Below are positions 62,222-64,000 of a stretch of DNA of 64,000 nt, piece by piece. The notes under the pieces were generated by a model. The model saw nothing but the letters and a program-made list of their open reading frames with translations. It had not been told where the DNA came from and made no database searches. Source of the stretch: Stappia sp. 28M-7 (lineage in GTDB: Bacteria > Pseudomonadota > Alphaproteobacteria > Rhizobiales > Stappiaceae); assembly GCF_014252955.1 (NCBI RefSeq), contig NZ_JACMIA010000001.1, positions 1,736,001 through 1,800,000 on the forward strand. The letters are read 5' to 3'. The position numbers were made by a program, and so were the translations under genes. Position 1 is the first letter of the stretch; each line of letters begins with the position of its first letter.

Positions 62222-63289
62222 ATGGCCTTCGATTTCATCTTCATGCTGACGGAGGACGACAGCACCGTCCCCGATGCCCGCCGCCGGCTGGACGAGGTGC
62301 TGGCGGGCGGCGCAAGGCATATCGGGTTCAAGGATGTGGGCCTGCCTTTCGAGGAGCTGCAGGGCCTCGCCCGCGACATTCGCGCCGCCGGCGGGCGGGT
62401 CTATCTGGAGGTGGTGAGCCTCGATGCGCAGAGCGAGCTGCGTTCGGCGCGCGCGGCCATCGGCCTGGAGGTCGACTGCTTGCTCGGCGGTACCCGGCCG
62501 GCCGAGGTGGCCCCGCTGTTGAAGGCGCATCCGATCCGCTACTACCCGTTTCCCGGCGAGATCGTCGGCCATCCGAGCGTGCTGGCGGGAACCATCGAAA
62601 GCATCACGGAGAGCGCCCGGGCGCTGGCCGATCTGGAGAGCGTGCACGGGCTGGACCTGCTCGCCTACCGTTTCGCCGGCGACGTGCCGGCCTTGATGCG
62701 CAGCGTCTGTGCGGCCTGCGACAAGCCGGTGATCATGGCCGGCAGCATCGACCGGGCGGCGCGCATCGTCGAAGTGGCGGAGGCGGGCGCGGCCGGCTTC
62801 ACCGTCGGCACGGCGGCGCTGAAGGGCCAGTTCGCGGCCCCCGAAGGCGACCTGGCCGCGCAGGTGCGGGCGATCCTGTCGCTGACGCTGGAGGCGCGCC
62901 GCCGCTCCACCGCGCCGCGCCGTATCGCGCTGGTCGCCCACAATGCCCGCAAGGCGCATCTGCGCGCCTGGGTGGGGCGGCATGCGGAGGTGCTGCGCCG
63001 GCAGAAGCTGGTGGCGACCGGCGGCACCGGCGCCATGTTGCTGGAGGCGGTGCCGGGGCTCGCGATCCAGCGGCTGCAGCGCGGCTCGCATGGCGGCGAC
63101 CAGCAGCTCGGCGCGCTGATCGCCACCGGCGAGCTGGACGCGGTGATCTTCTTCGCCGATCCGCACGGCCACCACACCAGCGATGTCGACCTGATGGCGC
63201 TGACCCGGCTGGCGATCCTGCACGACACGCCCATCGCCTGTTCTCCGGCGGCCGCGGACCTGGTGGTCGCGGCAAGCCTCGGCGGGTAG
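62222..63289 (+). CDS. TIM-barrel/methylglyoxal synthase-like fusion protein
   Basis: This 355 aa protein joins two domains. Residues 1 to about 235 look like a phosphate-binding beta-alpha barrel: ARHIGFKDVGLPFEELQGLARDI, YLEVVSLD, VIMAGSIDRAARI and AGAAGFTVGTAALKGQF. The remaining 120 residues resemble methylglyoxal synthase: IALVAHNARKAHLRAWVGRH, GGDQQLGALIATGELDAVIFF and IACSPAAADLVV. In that domain the GGDQQ Asp and a later Asp are kept, but the AHD motif reads AHN and the His before the second Asp is shifted. ATG 62222 follows AAGGGGACAGG. It is divergent from the corrinoid gene, so a role in the same pathway is inferred. Confidence 0.8.
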   Translation: MAFDFIFMLTEDDSTVPDARRRLDEVLAGGARHIGFKDVGLPFEELQGLARDIRAAGGRVYLEVVSLDAQSELRSARAAIGLEVDCLLGGTRPAEVAPLLKAHPIRYYPFPGEIVGHPSVLAGTIESITESARALADLESVHGLDLLAYRFAGDVPALMRSVCAACDKPVIMAGSIDRAARIVEVAEAGAAGFTVGTAALKGQFAAPEGDLAAQVRAILSLTLEARRRSTAPRRIALVAHNARKAHLRAWVGRHAEVLRRQKLVATGGTGAMLLEAVPGLAIQRLQRGSHGGDQQLGALIATGELDAVIFFADPHGHHTSDVDLMALTRLAILHDTPIACSPAAADLVVAASLGG

Positions 63290-63303
63290 CGGGAGAAGCC
63301 TCG

Positions 63304-64000
63304 TCAGCCGCGCGCCGCGTGCTCGGTGCGCAGCGGCTGGCCGGCCGCATCCCAGTCCTGCCAGCCGGGAAAGGGGAGCGCGGGGAGGGTTTCCGCGCTT
63401 GCGACATGTGCTCCCCAGGCCTCAAGAACCGAGCCTAGGCGCTGTTTCTGGGTGCTCTCGTCCTCGTAGGAATAGCCGTGCCCCTGCACCCCGCAGGCGG
63501 TGAAGGGCGGCAGGACCGTGAAGCCGAGATAGTGCAGGGAGTAGTGCAGCGGCCAGAGCATCGTGGCGAAGTCGCCGCCGCGTGCACCCGGCCCGAAAGC
63601 GCTTTCCGGTGCGCCGGTTGTGACGCTGAGCAGGGCGCGGCGGCCACGGAAATAGCCGGCGTCGTAGCGCACGCGGCTGGTGTAGAGGCCACCGCTCAGG
63701 AACACCCGGTCGAACCAGCCCTTCAGCATTGCCGGCGGGCCGTGCCACCACAGCGGAAACTGGAGCACGAGCAGGTCGGCGCGCTCCAGCTCGGCAATCT
63801 CGGTGAGGACGTCCGCCGGGACGCTGCCGCTCTGCCAGGCGTGGCGCTGCTCGGCGAGCGGGACGAACGCGGCTGCATTATGCCTGTTGGTGTAATGCGC
63901 GCCCTTTTCGACCGGATCGAAGCCGGAGGCGTAGAGGTCCTGAAGGCTGACCGTGTGGCCGTCGCGGCTCAGCGCCTGTGCGGCCGCGCGGGACAGGGCG
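63304..64000 (-). CDS. NAD(P)H oxidoreductase, flavodoxin-fold quinone reductase type (5' truncated)
   Basis: The reading frame enters from the right edge. It shows QALSRDGHTVSLQDLYASGFDP, LERADLLVLQFPLWWHGPPAML, KGWFDRVFLSGGLY, ALLSVTTGAPESAF and LHYLGFTVLPPFTACG, the pattern of the NQO1/MdaB/KefF flavodoxin-like family. These enzymes use FAD or FMN to reduce quinones with NAD(P)H. The N-terminus, with the first flavin loop, lies outside the window. It is convergent with the fusion gene, 14 bases away. Confidence 0.88.
   Translation of the reverse strand, partial: ALSRAAAQALSRDGHTVSLQDLYASGFDPVEKGAHYTNRHNAAAFVPLAEQRHAWQSGSVPADVLTEIAELERADLLVLQFPLWWHGPPAMLKGWFDRVFLSGGLYTSRVRYDAGYFRGRRALLSVTTGAPESAFGPGARGGDFATMLWPLHYSLHYLGFTVLPPFTACGVQGHGYSYEDESTQKQRLGSVLEAWGAHVASAETLPALPFPGWQDWDAAGQPLRTEHAARG

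Overview
The window is GC-rich chromosomal DNA of an alphaproteobacterium. Gene content (sarcosine oxidase soxBDAG, a TAXI-type TRAP transporter, several dipeptide-type ABC systems, a non-pyrrolysine MttB methyltransferase cluster, DUF1194, an isoquinoline-type molybdenum oxidoreductase) fits Hyphomicrobiales, perhaps near Stappia/Labrenzia. That placement is inference. I see no rRNA, complete tRNA, CRISPR array or intact insertion sequence.

Layout. Positions 1-4.1 kb: end of a peptide ABC transporter operon (two ATPases), an N-formylglutamate amidohydrolase and serA. 4.3-9.6 kb: MFS transporter, small unknown gene, YciA-type thioesterase, chemoreceptor, YceI. 9.7-22.1 kb: a leftward peptide ABC set (M20 amidohydrolase, binding protein, two permeases, double ATPase, ROK kinase). 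It is split by a rightward 5-kb block holding an AT-rich anti-phage dCTP deaminase and a TAXI TRAP transporter. 22.2-32.6 kb: membrane-anchored unknown, pirin, an AT-rich HsdR-N-like nuclease, a phosphonate monoester hydrolase-type sulfatase, LysR with a divergent iorAB-like pair, and two coupled unknown envelope genes. 32.9-35.1 kb: iron-containing alcohol dehydrogenase and a GcvA-like regulator.

35.2-64 kb is dominated by methylated-amine and one-carbon metabolism. It holds soxBDAG, a polyamine-type ABC transporter, an MttB-family methyltransferase, a dimethylglycine-dehydrogenase-like flavoprotein, betaine-homocysteine methyltransferase, a corrinoid reactivase, a methyl-tetrahydrofolate:corrinoid methyltransferase, MTHFR, a PF13769-like protein, DUF1638, a corrinoid protein and a TIM-barrel/methylglyoxal-synthase fusion. 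A likely reading is import of a quaternary or tertiary amine, then demethylation by two routes. MttB and the corrinoid protein would pass methyl groups to tetrahydrofolate for oxidation by MTHFR. The flavoprotein and sarcosine oxidase would remove methyls oxidatively. The cluster is interrupted at 51.4-55.3 kb by a segment with a frameshifted secreted gene, a KTSC gene, a decayed copy of the 3' end of the homocysteine methyltransferase gene, a small kinase and a DUF1194 protein.

The most unusual points are the barrel-MgsA fusion next to the corrinoid gene, matching arginine-rich tails on several cluster proteins, the bmt 3' remnant, and the stand-alone dCTP deaminase islet.
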